Below are positions 61,409 to 64,000 of a DNA stretch of 64,000 nt, piece by piece; position 1 is the stretch's first letter, and each line of letters begins with the position of its first letter. The stretch lies in the NCBI RefSeq assembly GCF_051106095.1, contig NC_135783.1, positions 211,812,472 to 211,876,471 on the forward strand, given 5' to 3'. The notes under the pieces were generated by a model that ran no database searches, was not told the origin of the DNA, and worked only from the letters and a program-made list of their open reading frames with translations. Source of the DNA: Pogona vitticeps (Eukaryota; Chordata; Lepidosauria; Squamata; Agamidae). The position numbers were made by a program, and so were the translations under genes.

Positions 61409-61880
61409 TTATGGACTTGTTTGTGAAACTTTATTAACAGTTATTTTTATTGCAGTGATTTTCCTGCTCAGATCTCTGTTCCGTTTGCGTGGGAGTGTAT
61501 GAAGCACTTGTATATCTTCATTCATGCACACAGACAGGCATGTATTTTGGTTATATGTGGCAATAGATTGCTTTCTTCTGTACAGTATTATGTTAGGATT
61601 GCATGAGTTTCAAATGTTAATGCTCATGGATTGTAGAGATCTTCTTTCTGGTGCCTTGGCAACAGCTAGGCTAAACTTAGAGTAATCCATTCATTTGCTA
61701 AATAAAAGCAAATTGGGGAACTGCTCATCCAGTGGTAGTTCAAGCTGATAAGAGTTTGTAGTCCTGCACCTGTGGCGGACACCAGTTTGGGGAATAGTAA
61801 ATTGGGCTATATAGCTTCTTGTGTGTGATACAAAGGACAGTTCTTGTAATGGATTGTGTTACACTTTTGCTTTTTATATA

Positions 61881-62141
61881 CAGTGGACCCTCGACTTACG
61901 GAATTAATCCATATTGGAACGGTGGCTGCAGGTCGAAAAGTCTGTAGGTCGAGGCTCCATTGACCTACAATGCATTGAAAACTGATTAATCCGTCACGGG
62001 CCGTTTTTGTTCCATTTTGGGTTTTTTTCCGGTCTGTAGGTCGATTCTCCTGCTGCAAGTCGAACCTAAATTTTGCAGCCAGAGAAGTCTGTAACTCGAA
62101 AAGTCTGTAAGTGGAGCCGTCTGTAAGTCGAGGGTCCACTG
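61881..62141. mobile_element. Tigger/pogo-like MITE, 261 bp
   Basis: The ends CAGTGGACCCTCGACTTACG and GTAAGTCGAGGGTCCACTG are inverted copies flanked by TA at 61879-61880 and 62142-62143. Interior units repeat GTCTGTAGGTCGA. No transposase frame is seen. Confidence 0.9.
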
Positions 62142-62143
62142 TA

Positions 62144-64000
62144 GTACAGATCAGGGTTGGATCTACCAGTAGACAAGAGGAGAGTGGCCAGTGGCAATTG
62201 GTACAGAGCACTGAAAAGATGGAGGGTGGCTCACTCTTCAACCTGTACAGTGCCCCAGCCTTCCTTTGCTACAGAGTAAGATGCTGTCTTGTCACCACTG
62301 TTGAAGAAAGGTTGGCCCCCCAGCCCAGTTGGCATCTGTACACTATATAGCACAGGGGAGGCATACTATCTGTTTTCAGGTGGCATCTTTTCTCTAGCTT
62401 GGGTGGCAAAATGTTTTGGGTTGACCCTGGCAAAAAAAAAAAAAAGTAAGTTCAGGGTCCTTGCAATTTAAATAGGAAACGCCATGAACTGAAAAGTAAT
62501 TCCTTATGTTCAGTCAACAATTTGATTGACCGATTTCTAAGACAGAATGTATACCTCCTGACTGGTCGCCTAAGTTCCAATGTGAGAATAAGCCTTTTAG
62601 TTTCAATGTTCTTTTTTTCTCCCAGGCTCTTGCTTTTCCTGAAACAAATAAACAACTCATCTTCTCTTTGCAAGGAAGGAAAAAGAGAGCAATCTATTTT
62701 CAGGTGCTGGGAGAAAGCAAAGGAGGGAATCACACACAAACACACATGCTGCATGTCAGTGTTTGGTTTAGATTTTTTAAATGTATTCTTGGCTTAGTCT
62801 ATCTCATTTGCAGATGGCCTGTTCCCTGGAGACATGCTGCAACCTTTTAAAACTGACTTTGCCCTCATATTTTTGTACAATTAGCTTGCTTGCCGTCTCC
62901 CAAGACATTCTGCTATCTTTCCGTGCTCGTATTTGTATTTTTGGTGGACATATTTAATGAACAGCTGTGCATCTGAGTCATGTTGCAAATTGTTCCATAG
63001 CAATAAGATAAAACACTCCTGCAGCTGAGCTCAAGAGAATTCCGGCAGATCTCGCTAGCGAAGTGGGAGGTGATGGGAAGGAGAGCATAAAGTTAAGGCA
63101 TGAGGTAGCTGGTGAATTAACATTTTCTGACTATTTTGTGGCTTAGGAATTATTGTTTTTACTCCATAACTACAAAAAGGGGTGGAGCAAGGGAGTGCAG
63201 TTGGAACTGTGACAATTTGAATCATGCAGAGGTGGGCATGTGCTGGTGACAGAGCGTTGCTATGGGGAAAAGGGGGCTGAGAAGGGACCACATAAGAAGA
63301 GTGATGCATCCCCTTGATTGTGTAGCAGGGTCAGAAAGGTCTTGTTAAGGAATAGCTCTCCTTTAGGCCCTGCCAGCATGGCCAATGCTTAGGGAATGAT
63401 GGGAGATAACAGTCCAACATCTGGCAGTCCACATCTGTCTGCCATCCACAGTCTGTTTATTAAAGAACTTAGTTTGAAAGGTTTCAATCTGATAGTAAGG
63501 TCTGAAATAATAGCAAGAGAGTTGTGAGGAAAGAGACTATGTGAAGTCCTGTATGTAAAAAAGAGGTAGGGCTAACTACCCAAGAAGTCATATCTAATTC
63601 CACCTTCTTTACCAGCGTTGGAGAAAATTATGTAATTGATAATATAGCAGAAACAAAAGGGCTTCTTTGGAGAGCATGTAATTGCAATGTGGAACGAGGA
63701 GTGTCCAGGGAGACTTCTGGCTAATTCCAGCCTCTGGCCATTGGCGTTTACTTTAGTACGGCGCCTTTTCAAGGAGTGATGTTCAAATTCAGAGGTAAAA
63801 TGTCTTCTCAATTGCTTATTCCCTCTGCCTTGGAATCCCTTTTCCGGTTGATGATCTTCCATAAACATTCAAGGCACAAAGATAGCAACTGATAAGTTCT
63901 TGGAAAGTGGGAAGGGGAGGGGGAGATTCCATCATTTAAAAATATTCTTGCATTCTATTTCTGGCCGCCCATCTTCTGTAAGTGTGAATGCAACACATTG
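62144..64000. other. No gene; one MITE-like scrap
   Basis: A weak hAT-MITE-like piece lies near 63365-63435 (GGGAGATAACAGTCCAACATC). Otherwise no exon, RNA gene or repeat is recognised up to the window end. Confidence 0.5.

Overview
The window looks like nuclear DNA of a squamate reptile (lizard or snake). The evidence is the repeat mix: several closely related RTE-BovB LINE copies, Sauria-type tRNA SINEs, tRNA SINEs with an L2/CR1-like tail, an L1 ORF2 tail, L2/CR1-group LINEs, CR1 scraps, hAT and Tigger/pogo-like MITEs, and one Ty3/gypsy element of the Gmr1 type. There is no sign of prokaryotic genes, operons or CRISPR. Nearly all long open frames belong to transposable elements or to simple repeats.

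Layout. 1-3975: two BovB LINEs head to head, meeting at about 1477-1499. 3976-8871: no gene, with one degenerate RTE-like scrap. 9271-15820: a Sauria-type SINE split by a 6.2 kb Gmr1-like LTR retrotransposon on the minus strand. It has 434 bp LTRs, a 5 bp target duplication and integrase upstream of reverse transcriptase. 16072-16602: a tRNA SINE and a CR1 tail. 17774-18927 and 21587-22710: two 5'-truncated BovB copies with target duplications. 23344-23578: a Tigger-like MITE. 25471-26785: the 3' part of an L1.

About 29250-31060 is a GC- and CpG-rich island with an inverted CCAAT box, pyrimidine tracts, a short leucine-rich upstream ORF, and an ATG followed five bases later by a consensus splice donor at 30504. 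This looks like the promoter and first exon of a host gene on the plus strand. I cannot name the gene, because only about three codons would lie in this exon. If this is right, 30504-64000 is the start of a very long first intron.

The putative intron carries many DNA-transposon derivatives: hAT MITEs, some with perfect 8 bp target duplications; Tigger-like MITEs flanked by TA, one with a hAT element inside it; and a 1.2 kb GC-rich element made of nested palindromes at 44254-45442. It also holds SINEs, a tiny BovB 3' end with a possible 3' transduction, two L2/CR1-group LINE fragments, and long microsatellites including an inverted (TTA)n/(TAA)n tract.

I found no undescribed cellular system. 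The most notable items are the Gmr1-like element with INT-before-RT order and a SCAN-like capsid segment, the nested-palindrome element, and the host CpG-island promoter with its unusual first exon.
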